Shown piece by piece: positions 34,501 to 47,176 of a stretch of DNA of 64,000 nt. A model generated the notes under the pieces. The model was given only the letters and a program-made list of their open reading frames with translations, had not been told where the DNA came from and did no database searches. How positions within the stretch are numbered: position 1 is the first letter of the stretch; the number at the start of each line of letters is the position of its first letter. The translations under genes and the position numbers were made by a program. This DNA is from Alopecurus myosuroides. Taxonomy: Eukaryota; Streptophyta; Magnoliopsida; Poales; Poaceae. The stretch spans positions 137,558,682-137,622,681 of the forward strand of contig CM054062.1 in NCBI GenBank assembly GCA_028641055.1, read 5' to 3'.

Positions 34501-37500
34501 GAAAAGTTTTAGATAACTTTTCTTTTATTGCATAGCTACTGGTTGTGTAAGTATACCTTGCTTGCTTGCTAGTAATTGTTTAAGAAAAACATAAATTGCT
34601 AGAATTAATTTATGCATGTTTAATAGTTGTTTCATGGGATTGTTTTGATGTTTGTGCTTACTAGCATGTGTAAGTTTTGTGTAATGTTATTAGGTACATT
34701 TTATGATCATGACTTGCTTGTTTAGAATTAAGCATCATAGTAACCTTGTTTGCTTCTCTAGTGATGAACTAGTGTCACCACTAGAAAATGGTGATTTTTG
34801 CTATAGTATTTTCATCTTTTATTTCATAAGTGTATGAGTTTATTATAGCATATTTATGAAGTTATTACTTCTGTTATGATGCCATGAATCATTTAGTTTC
34901 TTGTGCTATAGTTGTAGAATATAAGTTTTTCTTATAACATGCTTGTGTAGATTTCCCACACTAGTGTGTTACCAGTGCAGTCCTGTTTCTATGCTTTTGA
35001 TAGGGATATTACCTTGAGTGATGATTGTGTTTTAGATTATTTTTATGACTTGTTATCCTTGTTTTTAGGCACTGGTTGTTTGCTAATTTTTCATAATTGA
35101 GGGATTCCAAAACCTCTAGTAAACAATAACATAGTGAATAAATAGTCTATTCAATTGTGGTGTGTTTGCTTGTTGTTTGGATTTTGTTGGAGTGTTTTAC
35201 CTTAGCATGAGTTTATACTTGTGTTATTATTGTGCTTAAGAGTATCTTGTGAAACTAAAACATCCAACTAAAAATCATGAACACATAGAGTGATAGTTGC
35301 TTGTGGTGAGTAATACCCACTACCATGGGTATTATTCTGTCTGTTTGTTTTACCTTAGCAACCTAAACTTTTTCACCCACACGCTATATTTTTAGCTTCT
35401 TGTATATCTTATTATGAGAGTGGTACACCACTCCATATATGGTATGTATGATGTGGGATATGGTTTTCTAAACCATACATAGTGCATGATGATAGTTTTG
35501 GACCGTGAGAGTTATGTGAGATAGTTTTCGCGTTATCGTTTCGAGAGAACTCGAGAGTGAACATTTGTTGCTGTATGTGTTTCTTAGCTTAGTTGTTTGT
35601 ACTTTAGACCTGAGTGTGTGTCTTTTATTTCCTTTACGACGCTAGAACGCGAAGAAGAAGAAGAAGCAGTTGTGGAGCTGTGCGTCAAGTTCAAGTTGCT
35701 TCAAGGCCAGGGACATTAAGAGACTTGAGGCAAGCCATCCTGATGCTTGCTGATACAATACTTATCATTATCTATCATGCATGTTTTACCTCTGAAGTTT
35801 TACCAAAACTTTATTATCAAAACTATTTTTGATGTGGCTATTACTACTATACTAGTATATAGGTTACTATTATGCCAGTAGTTAAAACTTGGTAATACCA
35901 AGCCCATAAGCCACCATATGGTATTTATTACCATCAAATATACTAGTCCCTAAGTGGACACCCTAAAATTGTGATTCTACAAAACAAAGGCTTTACGGAA
36001 AAAACCGGAGAAAAGGCGGATCCTTATTCTCCGGAGGAATGTGGAAGTGGTCATTTTTGAGAAATTGGTGTTTTCAAAAATGACACATAACCTAGTCTTC
36101 GCCGGACAACCTTTACCGTACTGCTACCAACTCTGTAAGGACCCCAGACCGACAGTCTGAAACCCTACGTATGCATACATTCACGATCCCAGAAAGATCA
36201 GTCGTGAACAACATACACAGTTGGCATACAGAAATACATCATCCATTACACGAATACATAAAGGTATTACACAAATGATCACATGATCAAGTTTAAAGCA
36301 ACTGCCAAAAGGGCAGGCAACATAACAAACACAGCGGAAGAGTGCCTATCTAGATGCTTGAACTTGTTAGTGTATGCTTTATTCCAAAGTGCTATAGAGA
36401 AGCGGATTCTCTGAACCGAAGTGTCGCCAGGAGAGGGGAAACGGGACATACACAGTGTGGGATTAATTTTCCCTCCGGATGCGACAGCTGGGCCTCCCGG
36501 CTAGGCAGGGTGGGACCTGGTGCCGGGGAGAACAACCCATCTGAAGGAATGAGCATATACTAGCTTGTGTCAGAGTGGACAGTTAGGATCAACTTCTCTG
36601 GTGCTTGCATATCGCTGTGACGATCCATGGGTGGTCCATGGCAGAGTTTTGGATCTAGAGGATGTGTACACCTCTGCAGAGTACAACTTTTTCGAAGAAG
36701 CCGCGTCCTCGGATATGGACAGTTGAATGGCCATGTAGCTAGCATTGTGTCAATGTTTTCAAAAAGGATTTTTTGGAAAGGAAGTGTTGAACTTGTGAAG
36801 TTCGGAAAGGAAATGGAAACTTATACCGTGGAGGTATCGTCGATGATGAAAAGCCAGATGCTGTTATACAAAAACAAAAATGTTTTGCAAAGAAAACCTT
36901 TTCTACTCTAAGCAAGAATTCTGGAAACTGATTCAAAAAAGTTTTGCAAAGAGAAAATATTCTTTAACAAAGTTTTACAAAAACTCTTGTACATGTGAGA
37001 TCTACAAGAGAAATAAAACTATATTATTTTCTTCTGAAGTATCTTCTTCAACGAAGATACAGATTAACCTGACTGCAACTGTGGTGTCATCATATATGAA
37101 CACCATTGGTAGTGAACCCTATTTATAGCCTACCTATTTCACCATATAAGCATAGTTGCATGTTGGTAAGTGACATGATGGATGTCTTGCTGAGTACATT
37201 CAAATGTACTCATTATGGTTTCGCCCCTGGTATCTACTTATCAGATTTGGAGAAGGAGCCTCCAAAGGAGATCTATGAAGAGAAGTACGGAGTTGACGGG
37301 CCTTGCGAACTAGGATCGTCTCCGGGTCAGCAGCTTGTAGGTTAAGGCGTGACTTGGGCTCAACTACGTTGTGTTTTATTTGTCTTCCGCTGTGTTTGTT
37401 ATGTTGCCTGCCCTTTTGGCAGTTGCTTTAAACTTGATCATGTGATCATTTGTGTAATACCTTTATGTATTCGTGTAATGGATGATGTATTTCTGTATGC

Positions 37501-37590
37501 CAACTGTGTATGTTGTTCACGACTGATCTTTCTGGGATCGTGAATGTATGCATACGTAGGGTTTCAGACTGTCGGTCTGGGGTCCTTACA
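31505..37590 (+). repeat. C 3' LTR, 6,086 bp, with an inverted insert
   Basis: Nearly identical to the 5' LTR except that a 26-bp stretch (26623-26648 in the 5' LTR) is replaced by 217 bp at 36125-36341. This change accounts exactly for the 191-bp difference in length. Confidence 0.95.
36125..36341 (-). repeat. Inverted copy of C's LTR end plus start of primer site
   Basis: It reads TACCA, ACTC, TGTAAGGACCCC and on, which is the reverse complement of the LTR end, the GAGT spacer and the first five primer-site bases. The match runs on to CAGCGGAAGA (reverse complement of the region at about 27688). The base that distinguishes the two LTRs near 27826/37524 is of the 3' LTR type. Confidence 0.92.
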
Positions 37591-39817
37591 GTCACGACCT
37601 AGTTTTCTCCAAAACATTTTCCGACTCACACGCAGATGGAAAGCTCAAACTACGTGGCTCATGGATAAGGTTAAACAAGTTAGTCAGCCAGGCGGGGTTC
37701 ATCGGCCCACGTGTGGCTGTACGCTCAGTCTTGGCTCGAAGGCGAGAACTCGCTCCTAGGGGCATGAACAGGACAAAACGCCACAACCCATCGTGGCCTC
37801 ACATCCATGCCGTGATTAGTCAAGTTATCAAAGGTAATTCAAACCATAAACACCTGACATAGAAGATTCACGCATTGAACAGATTCATCAACCGGATGGA
37901 TCAGATCACAACTAAGCATGGCTAAGCAAGACTCACAGGGTTTAGCGGAGCGCGCACAAGCAAACCTATAGCTGCTAGGGGCAGTGGAACAGGGTATCTA
38001 GGGTATGCAGTATATAGGGGAACTCTATCTACTGACATCAAATAGTTTAGAACCGAATGCAAAGTACGAGATTCAAATCACTTTGAAAACCATATATGAG
38101 CAGATAAGAGGTTATGCTTGCCTTGGTTATAAGAAAACCAGATAAAGGATCTTCGGGGATAAGTGCTTGACTTGTCGGTTAAGATCAAGTATTCACCATT
38201 GGATTGTTGGCCTTCACTTCGGAGTCACGTTCTACCGAGGGGGAAAACAACACCGAAAGAGAAATAACAATCAACACATGGCATCGATGCAATGCGCAAT
38301 ATATATGAATGAGCAGGTTAATGCACTGAAATAAAGCCCTAAACAGGTTCAATGGGTTGCTAGGGTTCGTATGTCAGTTAGGCATTTTTACTGAATTTAT
38401 CCCGAAATAGACCCCGGAGGGGGTTTCGGGCGATTCTGAAAGTGAGTACAAATTAAAGTGCTCAAATGAGGTTGAAAACATCATAACTAGATTGCATTTG
38501 TCATTTTGAGCAATTTGGTATATAACTTTTAATTTTCTAAATTTGGTGAATAAAAACTTATTTTTCTATTTTAAATGATTAAATAGCATTAAATAAAGGT
38601 CATTTTTGAACTTTATCAAACATACATGAAAATGACATTGTTGGGTTAGAAATAATTTTGTGAATAGCTCCATATTTTTATTTTATTTTTCTGATTAATA
38701 AAACATTAGATATTGAATTATTTAGATTAAACATTTTTCTGGAATTTAAATAACAGGGGAGATATGACATCAGCGCTACATCACTGTGACATCACCCAAC
38801 ACTGATCTTCACAGGTTCACTCCAAATTCGATCAAATTCGTTTGCAATTGAAGGAACAAACTATACCATTAGAGAGAGGAGAAGATGGGGAGCCTAGGGA
38901 GGGCCTCGGCGGACCGAATGGTCGCCGGACTTGCTGCCGGTGAGCGGTTGCGCGGCGGCGGAAGGTGGCCGACGGCGACAAGACAAACCGGAGGGGGAGG
39001 GAGGAGAAGGAGTGGTCCGGGAGGACCCTGGGCTCACCACGAACGTGGAGGAGGAGTCGACGAGGCCGGAGGGGCGGCGCACACGCCGGAATCGGCGGAG
39101 GTTCACCGGCCGGAGGCGGGGAAGACGGGCTCGATCCCGACGATTCGCGCGGTCCCTGCTGTTTTCCTTCGTCGTGGAGGAGGAGGGAAGCATGGCCGAC
39201 CTCCTTGAGGCCTCGGTGGGGCTTGAGGACGCCGGGGACGGCGACAACCGGCGGCGGCCGGCCACTGGTTTTTCGGGTTGGGGTTTCCGGGTTCGTTCTT
39301 CTGGACGTGATACAGAGAGCGAGAGAGAATAGGGAGGAAGATGAGAGGAAGGGCACGGCATCCTGGAGATCATCCACGCGCGGGCACACATCCGTAGGCA
39401 TGAGGTGGCCATGGTGGCCACGCAGCTGTGCTGCCTTCTGTCAAGAGCTTGAAGAAAGGTTAAAGGAAAAAGAGAAAAGCAAAAACCCCCTAGAGTTTTT
39501 GAATTTTACAAAGAAGCCCTTTTCTCTTTAAAAACAGAACAGAAAGCAGAGTTTTGGGGACCTTTTTGCAAACAGAAAAATTAGCAAAAATACATTTTGG
39601 AAATCTTATGAAATTTCCAACCAAACCATATTTTGCTTTGATGAATTTGAAATACTTTTCAGAACAAAGTTTTGGAAACCAAAATAAGCACTATTTATGG
39701 AATTTTTGTCAAACCATTTAAATTCATAACTTAAATTGGTTTTCAATTTTTGTTTTCATGCATGTATGGAATGAACACACACCACACACCCTAGCTTAGC
39801 AAACTTGGGATGTTACA
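37591..39817 (-). repeat. B 3' LTR, proximal segment
   Basis: This continues the LTR interrupted at 21999 by element C, after the duplicated GTCAC (37591-37595). It matches 44950-47176 and ends TTGGGATGTTACA. The GC-rich stretch near 38880-39430 holds overlapping open frames on both strands that are repeated in the other LTR and lack recognisable domains. Confidence 0.93.
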
Positions 39818-39832
39818 AATCTACCCCCCTTA
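39818..39832 (-). promoter_or_regulatory. B polypurine tract
   Basis: On the minus strand TAAGGGGGGTAGATTT leads directly into TGTAACATCCC. This sets the orientation of element B. Confidence 0.8.
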
Positions 39833-42800
39833 CAAGAATCTCGTCCCGAGATTCCCGAAGGAGAAGAAAGAAGGAACACCGGTTTCGAACGATCTTCTCG
39901 AACCTTACGGTTCTATTCTTGAAGAGGTTGACCAGTAGCACTTGCGAAGGTCTCCAGAGGCTACACCTTAGGTAAGAGGGAAACTCTTAGGAAATGATCT
40001 TCACGAAGATCGAGTATCTCATGGCTAACTCACGACAGGAACGTTCATAACAAACTTTTGAGTTAACAGGCATGAAACACATCAAGGTAACGGAGTGAAT
40101 AGAAGATGGTTTCAAGTTTGCGGACGATTGGTCTTGAAAGGACTTAGAATATGAGCTTTGCACAAGACTTTAAATCTTTTTGGAGAAGAAAGGTTGGAAC
40201 AACTTGTGACATAGAGGTTTCTTCAAACAGAAAACCAAGATGGGAAGAATGGTCTTGGATACCACAATGTAATATCCGTAGACGAGGGAAAACACGAGAA
40301 AACACTGTAATTCGTGCGTCAGAGAGAATTTGAGATCATGTTCACTCTTCGGAGTGGACACGGGAGATAACGGAACGTTTGTTCATCGAAGTTTGTTAAA
40401 AACCTTTTCAAAGATTATGAGGTTACTTCACAACGGAGGATGAGTAACTACAGAATGTTTAAACACCGTGATTAAGGAGGAGTTCTTGGTCACACCATAA
40501 GGATGGTTAACCAACGAGGATTGAAACACCGGAAGAAAATAGGGAATCTTTTTCCTATTGTGGTTTGGACGTAGCAATACATCTACCACATGGTTAAGAT
40601 CCCATGGCTGAAGTAACTGACAAATTCACACAATGTGTGAGATGAACAGAACTTCAAGTACAAACAACTTGAGAAAGGGAACTGAGCAAAGGCGGTTACA
40701 AAATACCACGAGATGGTCTCATGATGAACTTGTTTCCACCGGAACAAACGTTTCAAGGATTGACAAAGAGACATTGCAAGAATCAACTTCCAGGTTCTCC
40801 TGGATGTTCTGGATACCAATATCAGGCTTATGCAAGCCTTCTATAGGTCATCCAGTCAAAGTAAAACTCCGGTTTGGAAGAACGGGAAGGAAACTTGTTG
40901 GAAAAAACTAGACAAGAATTCTCACGGAGAGTGGTTGTTCTTACGGACTCAAAGAGATATGACATTAGGCCTTCCGGCTAATTGTGTCAACCACAACATC
41001 AACCATGCCGGATTTTCAAATGGACATAATCCAATACCCTTGAGGAAACACCAACCATCGTTGTTGCTTGAGATTCAGCTCTGGTTAGTGGATTAAATAA
41101 CTGAGACTCGACGTGTTTGATTGAAGAGAATGCACCGGTTATCAAGGGGATACATTTACTAGATTCTCAAGATATGGACTACGATTCCACGCTCAAGAAG
41201 ATGAGCGAGATTGCAAAACTCATGTATTAGCAACTTGTGGAAGGTGGTTGCACCTACATGGATTACTTGCAACAAAACACATCGGAGTCCTTGTTGGGAA
41301 GATGATAACAAAGATCACGAAGATCTTGGACTTCTTCTTTCACGAACGATCAGTCAGTGGCTTAGCGTGGACGCAAACTTCTTTAAGTGAATGGAGGTAA
41401 AAAAAAAACCAACCATCTCAAGAATACTCCACACATGCGTGACCGACTAGGGATTATTCCCGAAGGAACAAGAGAACTCTTCTCGAATCCACGGCGACAA
41501 CTTTTACCAAAAGCACATGGACCAGAGTAGGTTACTTCGAACATTTGGAACCCAACTTCGTGATGACACAAAGATGGTTCTCGAAGGTTTCCAACATTAT
41601 TGCCATTTGTTCAACATGAACCTCTTGCAACTTGGATGGTTAGAAATGTCATCGATGGGCTCGACAACAAACTTATCAAATTACTCCAAGAAGAGGGGTT
41701 CCTGTGATACATGAACGGGGCAAAATATTGGTCAGACCAAAGGACGTGAAGGTGTACTCGTCAAAACACCATGAGTGAAAACACCGTAAAGGTAGTCCTT
41801 GGATCTTTTCTCGATTTGACGATAACCCAAATCAAATCAAGGGTAGAGTGATAGCATGTCCACTACGGAGATACTATCCTGCTTCAACACAGAAAGAACT
41901 AGACATCCCTTAACTAAGGATCAAGTTAGGCGGAGCTTTTGTCTTTCAACTCTCCAAGTTATTGTTTGAGCTCAACCAACTAGTCCGGGATATCCAGCAG
42001 AGTTCCTTGGAGAAAGGAGTAGTTCAAATTACCCCTTGTTTAGACATAACGGTCAGGTAAAACCTGGTAATACTTCTGGAAAGACAACCAGAATATCACA
42101 ACCTACCGGTATGCCTTGAAATTTGAAAGGAATCTTGCTTTTCAAGGCAACTGATATGGTCTAGAGAACTTTGGCATGAACCTAACTCTCGGACCGAGGA
42201 TATGCGCCGGAGTGGACGGGTTTGGTAACACAATCAACTTCAAAAAGAGGCTGGGTGACCAGTAATGCTAAGAAGGATACAGATGTTTCTTAGATTTTCA
42301 GAGCAATAAAAATTGCTAGGAATATCTGACACACACCAATGCACAAACCCATCATTCTCACGCATTTCAGGTTTGGAGGAAGGGTGAGTGAAGAGGTGTA
42401 GGAGCATCACCTCATCGATGAGGCCATGAAACTTAACACAACCTCCTGATATTAAAGATTGTGATACTCGAAGGTAGAACAGAACAGAAGCTTATGAAAC
42501 TTCTTTATTCGGCGAATTACAAAACTTTGACCTGGTTCTAGAGATGAACGAGGTACTGGAGTTTGTTTCTCCTGACATTCCAAGGTGGAATGTTCTGACG
42601 GAACTCAAGAGGAACTGCATTGGAAGAATCCAACACACCTATGCAACTTGGTTTCCAAACAACGGACGGAGTTCGGGAAGCAGCTAAGAGTAGGAACGTG
42701 CTCTAGAAAATCCTGAGATCAGGTTGGATGCACAAAGTCATACCCATTTGTATAACCCATGCTAAAACGAGAGGTATAGTAGAGTCAAGAACAAGGATAT

Positions 42801-43582
42801 GGGAATCATAAAGAACACTCTTGTTGTGATCCCTTTTTGGTTCCAAAGGAAAGCCTACAACTATGAGAGTTGGAATTTCCTAACCACCCTGAGGTAAAAC
42901 AGATTCCTCAGGATTCAACGAAACAGAACTTGGGTTAAAGGTCAGCATCCTGTACTGATAGAGTGAGCATCACATGGTTATGAAACCACATGGTTCAACC
43001 CACCACAATTCAGCACATTCCGGGACCTTAGGTTCAAGTCCAAGGTTAAAAACCAAAAGAAAGGAGTAACTACTATCTGAGTGCCTTGAAGGACACTACG
43101 AATAGCAATCACGGAATGTCTTTCCGAGAAGACAAACTTAGCTCCGGAAGAACTTGAGCAGAGGATAACGGACACATTCGAGATGAAAAGCAGATCTCGA
43201 GGTTCAGGATTTTGAGACTTTAGAACATGAAAGAATGTGGAATCCACACAGCTCTGAGAGATTGGAATGGAAAAGAGATCTCCCAGATTAAGAGATAACG
43301 GAACACGGAACACACACGACTCTAGAAACTCATAACTAGGTCAACTTGGGTAAAAGACGTCCTTGCCAGAGAAGGCACCTAGGTTTTGAATGACTAGAAG
43401 GGATAGCAAAACCTTTTCAAATCGAAACAGGTAAGGTGACCCAGAGTTTAGAGCGATACCAGATAAGGAGTAAAAAGAATCCTAAGAAGTGTTTTTCACA
43501 ACTCATTTGGGTTTCAAAGTAGTTTTCACAAACACTAGACTCAACATCGACCAAGCAGTAAGGTTTTCCTACAGGCAGTCCT
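39833..43582 (-). other. B internal region, non-coding
   Basis: This 3.75-kb stretch has no open frame longer than about 111 codons on either strand and no gag or pol motif that I could find, including the zinc knuckle and YxDD. The content is otherwise unique in the window. Such a conserved but non-coding interior is the defining trait of LARDs. Confidence 0.75.
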
Positions 43583-43594
43583 GCTCTGATACCA
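43583..43594 (-). other. B primer binding site
   Basis: GCTCTGATACCA is the reverse complement of TGGTATCAGAGC. It lies five bases inside the LTR that starts at 43600, on the minus strand. Confidence 0.9.
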
Positions 43595-43599
43595 AGACT

Positions 43600-46500
43600 T
43601 GTCACGACCCCGGACCCAGAGATATACATACTGTTATGTGCTCCTAGCCATGGACTCACAAGGGCTTCAGGGTTACCAGCCCCGGCCGCAACAAACAACG
43701 GCAGGCAGACCGGATTCATCGGCACGTAGTCCGGATCCCCAGTCTACTACTCCTTGTATCCATGCTAGTCATAACCAACTATGCATATCAAAGCGTCCAC
43801 GAATCGAATGAAACCGAAGGAAACGGGACCAAAGCTATACAGAGATGCTATGTGTCCAGAAAGTGCAACAACAATCGAGGGTTACTGGGGTTACCTCGCC
43901 CCAGGCCGATCACATCGACATGCGGGCTCGGACATGGATCATCGGCTCCACAACCCCTCGACTGCGACAACTATGCAGGCATAGCCAAAACTGTATAACA
44001 ATGAGCTCGAAACCAACAACCGATCAAAGCAGTACTCTAAACAAGGAAGTTGTAATAAACAGGTGTTATTAGAGTATAGCTTACAAGCAGAGGTCACACG
44101 ACCCAACATTACATCAGACAACGGAAGGCAAATTATGTTGCTAATCAACAAGAACCAAAAATGCCTAAGAGGCCGCAACATAAGGCGACGTCCCAGCCCA
44201 TAGATTCCAGGCTGCTACCTGGGAACCCCGAACTACTCGTCGATGTCCACTTGAAACACCACCGATGTGAGATCTTCTCCTGAACCAAAATTAAGCAAAC
44301 CTGAGTACGGGAGGTACTCAACAAGACTTAGTTAACCTATTATATATCTGATATTTCGAAAAGGGTTTCATGAAGGCTGATTTGCGTAAAGCAATATTTG
44401 TTTTGCAAGTTGAGGAAGGAATAGCACGTTTCATGGAGTATTTTGAAAACAGATGAGAAAGCTACTCAACTACTGATATCATCATCTTTTAATCCACCAA
44501 ATCATTTCAGCACCTCGTGCTTCGAAGATCACCTCCTCCAGTTGTTCCACACTATCTCATGCTACAAGGTAACCCCTCTCGGCATCTCCGAGGAGGCATC
44601 CTCCATTCGTTATCAGCAAGTTTTAATCATTCCGTTTAAGTTATCTATGATCACAGAATCCGTCACCAAGTCGTCTTTAACCGCAGACACGGCTTTTCGA
44701 AAAGATTTAACCCTGCAGGGGTGTACAACTTTACCCACACGTACCAACCGACTCTTAGTGCCACCAGGGTTAGCACTAGTCCGGGAAGTGCCGGCAGAGG
44801 GTGGTCGATTCCCGGCCTTTACCTTGTCGAACCATATCCATGAGTCAACCCAAACAGGGCCACCCCGTCAACAGGGAGTTGGCCACCTCCTGACGGCACC
44901 TGTTCTGTGAGTCGGGAACAAGATCCGTGTACGTCCATCACTTGTCCCGGTCACGACCTAGTTTTCTCCAAAACATTTTCCGACTCACACGCAGATGGAA
45001 AGCTCAAACTACGTGGCTCATGGATAAGGTTAAACAAGTTAGTCAGCCAGGCGGGGTTCATCGGCCCACGTGTGGCTGTACGCTCAGTCTTGGCTCGAAG
45101 GCGAGAACTCGCTCCTAGGGTCATGAACAGGACAAAACGCCACAACCCATCGTGGCCTCACATCCATGCCGTGATTAGTCAAGTTATCAAAGGTAATTCA
45201 AACCATAAACACCTGACATAGAAGATTCACGCATTGAACAGATTCATCAACCGGATGGATCAGATCACAACTAAGCATGGCTAAGCAAGACTCACAGGGT
45301 TTAGCGGAGCGCGCACAAGCAAACCTATAGCTGCTAGGGGCAGTGGAACAGGGTATCTAGGGTATGCAGTATATAGGGGAACTCTATCTACTGACATCAA
45401 ATAGTTTAGAACCGAATGCAAAGTACGAGATTCAAATCACTTTGAAAACCATATATGAGCAGATAAGAGGTTATGCTTGCCTTGGTTATAAGAAAACCAG
45501 ATAAAGGATCTTCGGGGATAAGTGCTTGACTTGTCGGTTAAGATCAAGTATTCACCATTGGATTGTTGGCCTTCACTTCGGAGTCACGTTCTACCGAGGG
45601 GGAAAACAACACCGAAAGAGAAATAACAATCAACACATGGCATCGATGCAATGCGCAATATATATGAATGAGCAGGTTAATGCACTGAAATAAAGCCCTA
45701 AACAGGTTCAATGGGTTGCTAGGGTTCGTATGTCAGTTAGGCATTTTTACTGAATTTATCCCGAAATAGACCCCGGAGGGGGTTTCGGGCGATTCTGAAA
45801 GTGAGTACAAATTAAAGTGCTCAAATGAGGTTGAAAACATCATAACTAGATTGCATTTGTCATTTTGAGCAATTTGGTATATAACTTTTAATTTTCTAAA
45901 TTTGGTGAATAAAAACTTATTTTTCTATTTTAAATGATTAAATAGCATTAAATAAAGGTCATTTTTGAACTTTATCAAACATACATGAAAATGACATTGT
46001 TGGGTTAGAAATAATTTTGTGAATAGCTCCATATTTTTATTTTATTTTTCTGATTAATAAAACATTAGATATTGAATTATTTAGATTAAACATTTTTCTG
46101 GAATTTAAATAACAGGGGAGATATGACATCAGCGCTACATCACTGTGACATCACCCAACACTGATCTTCACAGGTTCACTCCAAATTCGATCAAATTCGT
46201 TTGCAATTGAAGGAACAAACTATACCATTAGAGAGAGGAGAAGATGGGGAGCCTAGGGAGGGCCTCGGCGGACCGAATGGTCGCCGGACTTGCTGCCGGT
46301 GAGCGGTTGCGCGGCGGCGGAAGGTGGCCGACGGCGACAAGACAAACCGGAGGGGGAGGGAGGAGAAGGAGTGGTCCGGGAGGACCCTGGGCTCACCACG
46401 AACGTGGAGGAGGAGTCGACGAGGCCGGAGGGGCGGCGCACACGCCGGAATCGGCGGAGGTTCACCGGCCGGAGGCGGGGAAGACGGGCTCGATCCCGAC

Positions 46501-47176
46501 GATTCGCGCGGTCCCTGCTGTTTTCCTTCGTCGTGGAGGAGGAGGGAAGCATGGCCGACCTCCTTGAGGCCTCGGTGGGGCTTGAGGACGCCGGGGACGG
46601 CGACAACCGGCGGCGGCCGGCCACTGGTTTTTCGGGTTGGGGTTTCCGGGTTCGTTCTTCTGGACGTGATACAGAGAGCGAGAGAGAATAGGGAGGAAGA
46701 TGAGAGGAAGGGCACGGCATCCTGGAGATCATCCACGCGCGGGCACACATCCGTAGGCATGAGGTGGCCATGGTGGCCACGCAGCTGTGCTGCCTTCTGT
46801 CAAGAGCTTGAAGAAAGGTTAAAGGAAAAAGAGAAAAGCAAAAACCCCCTAGAGTTTTTGAATTTTACAAAGAAGCCCTTTTCTCTTTAAAAACAGAACA
46901 GAAAGCAGAGTTTTGCGGACCTTTTTGCAAACAGAAAAATTAGCAAAAATACATTTTGTAAATCTTATGAAATTTCCAACCAAACCATATTTTGCTTTGA
47001 TGAATTTGAAATACTTTTCAGAACAAAGTTTTGGAAACCAAAATAAGCACTATTTATGGAATTTTTGTCAAACCATTTAAATTCATAACTTAAATTGGTT
47101 TTCAATTTTTGTTTTCATGCATGTATGGAATGAACACACACCACACACCCTAGCTTAGCAAACTTGGGATGTTACA
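43600..47176 (-). repeat. B 5' LTR, 3,577 bp, intact copy
   Basis: Same length as the split copy once element C and one GTCAC are removed. About seven substitutions were found between copies by eye. Ends are TGTCACGACC (plus strand) and GATGTTACA. It carries the palindrome pair at 44693-44720. Confidence 0.95.

Larger units (their letters stand above)
22000..37590 (+). mobile_element. C: LARD-like element with about 6-kb LTRs and a mini-gag
   Basis: The element is 15.6 kb, with LTRs of 5,895 and 6,086 bp running TGTCACATCCC to GGGGTCCTTACA. A perfect 12-base primer site, a polypurine tract and the 5-bp duplication GTCAC (21995-21999 and 37591-37595) are all present. The 3.6-kb interior has only a shrunken gag with a zinc knuckle and no protease, RT or integrase. 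It must rely on proteins from other elements. The LTRs differ by about 15 substitutions plus one complex change, so insertion is recent (order 0.1 million years at the usual grass LTR rate). It is nested in the LTR of element B. Confidence 0.92.
20645..47176 (-). mobile_element. B: LARD-like non-autonomous LTR retrotransposon, minus strand
   Basis: The element has LTRs of 3,577 bp each, an internal region of 3.78 kb, and a 5-bp duplication TTTCT (20640-20644 and 47177-47181). On its own strand the LTR runs TGTAACATCCCAAGT to GGGGTCGTGACA. The primer site and polypurine tract are in the right places on the minus strand. No gag or pol was recognised in the internal region. Long LTRs plus a non-coding interior fit the large retrotransposon derivatives (LARDs) described from Triticeae. 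The 3' LTR (left copy) is split by element C. The LTRs differ at about seven sites by eye, so the insertion is young. Confidence 0.9.

Noticed and set aside
38832..39531. Open frames up to 189 codons on both strands, and the same at 46191-46890
   Set aside because: They are present identically in both LTRs of element B and overlap in at least four frames. This is a GC-rich LTR leader, not a gene.
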